Assembly: GCA_002254745.1 (NCBI GenBank)
Contig: NJED01000037.1
Span: forward strand, 1 to 14,077
Direction: 5' to 3'
DNA length: 14,077 nt
DNA from: Desulfurococcales archaeon ex4484_217_1
GTDB taxonomy: Archaea; Thermoproteota; Thermoprotei_A; EX4484-217-1
The position numbers were made by a program, and so were the translations under genes. Positions 13,742 to 14,077 of this stretch are shown one piece after another. Within the stretch, counting starts at the first letter, position 1; each line of letters opens with the position of its first letter. The notes beneath the pieces were generated by a model. The model was given only the letters and a program-made list of their open reading frames with translations. It was not told the origin of the DNA and made no database searches.

Positions 13742-14077
13742 CTACCTTAAAACTTTAAGCATCTTCATAAGCTCTACTTCGAATGGTTTAAGCTCTGTTA
13801 CAACAATATCTTTCTTCATTTCTGAGATAATTTCTTGAATAATTTCTCTTAACGTAGATAAATGCTCTCTAAGTAAGTTACTAACTGCTTTCTCCTTAAC
13901 TTTAACTAGAAGTTTTCTGCGTTTTTCATATACTCTCTCCACCAATTTCCTGCTTTCAAGAAATTGAAGAATGGAAGATAAGTGTCCCTTAGCATACCCT
14001 GTTTTCTCGGAAAGTTCTTTCAGAGATAAAGGTCTTCCTTCAACAATTAAGATAGCTAGTACAAGAGCTGCTGTTGC
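13742..14077 (-). CDS. Winged-helix transcriptional regulator, MarR/GbsR-like (5' end outside the window)
   Basis: The frame is open from the window edge to 13742 and gives 112 residues, with the N-terminus missing. A helix-turn-helix is visible: AALVLAILIVEGRPLSLKEL, then SEKTGYAKGHLSSILQFLESRKLVERVYEKRRK, the order expected for a recognition helix followed by a beta wing with basic residues. The remaining ~65 residues form a long charged helical region (LREHLSTLREIIQEIISEMKK) suitable for dimerisation. This layout resembles GbsR/MarR-type regulators. It probably regulates its own small operon with the 69-residue protein and the radical SAM gene, but no operator is visible because its promoter is outside the window. 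Confidence 0.75.
   Translation of the reverse strand, partial: ATAALVLAILIVEGRPLSLKELSEKTGYAKGHLSSILQFLESRKLVERVYEKRRKLLVKVKEKAVSNLLREHLSTLREIIQEIISEMKKDIVVTELKPFEVELMKMLKVLR

Noticed and set aside
1..14077. tRNA, rRNA, CRISPR array or insertion sequence
   Set aside because: No cloverleaf-like segment, regular repeat-spacer pattern, transposase or flanking terminal repeats was recognised; gaps between genes are all about 100 bases or shorter.

Overview
The window is a gene-dense, AT-rich archaeal chromosome segment. The genes point to a (probably thermophilic) member of the Thermoproteota/Crenarchaeota. They include RNA polymerase subunit Rpo7 next to Spt4, an archaeal GTP-dependent dephospho-CoA kinase, eS24, eS31 (S27ae), uS15 and eS1, separate Kae1 and Bud32 genes, Pcc1, an inactive RecJ/Cdc45-like protein, an archaeal THUMP-SPOUT methylase and CofE. 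Many genes start with TTG or GTG, follow short GGAGG/GGTG Shine-Dalgarno sites, and overlap or nearly abut. No rRNA, tRNA, CRISPR array or transposon was seen, and the genus cannot be named from sequence alone.

Layout. Plus strand, 1-10428: the end of a PIN-domain nuclease; a damaged rpo7; spt4; dephospho-CoA kinase; eS24; eS31; kae1-bud32-XTP pyrophosphatase; uS15; a RecJ/Cdc45-like gene interrupted by one frameshift; pcc1; eS1; a THUMP-SPOUT RNA methylase; a two-domain sugar-phosphate nucleotidylyltransferase; and CofE. This is the familiar archaeal information-processing cluster of transcription, ribosome, KEOPS tRNA modification (t6A), nucleotide-pool cleaning and replication genes. Minus strand, 14077-10459 read leftwards: a partial winged-helix regulator, a small unknown protein, a radical SAM/B12-type gene that is internally deleted and frameshifted, an Hsp20 chaperone, a zinc-finger membrane protein, and a radical SAM protein resembling glycyl-radical-enzyme activases. 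The two strands converge at about 10430-10458.

The most striking observation is a set of lesions in otherwise well-conserved genes. rpo7 keeps its first ~19 codons and its whole S1 domain but lacks roughly 55 codons between them, and the two parts are out of frame. The radical SAM gene lacks about 65 residues in frame and about 100 more at an out-of-frame junction lying in a probable 7-bp microhomology. The RecJ-like gene needs a single +1 shift at a TAA. Neighbouring genes are full length and show no decay. Either the assembly or library carries deletions, or this genome (or a strain in the sampled population) carries recent deletions in genes expected to be essential, or intact copies lie elsewhere. 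Separately, the RecJ-like protein has Asp-Tyr-Tyr where nucleases of the family have Asp-His-His, so it is probably a structural, Cdc45-type replication factor.
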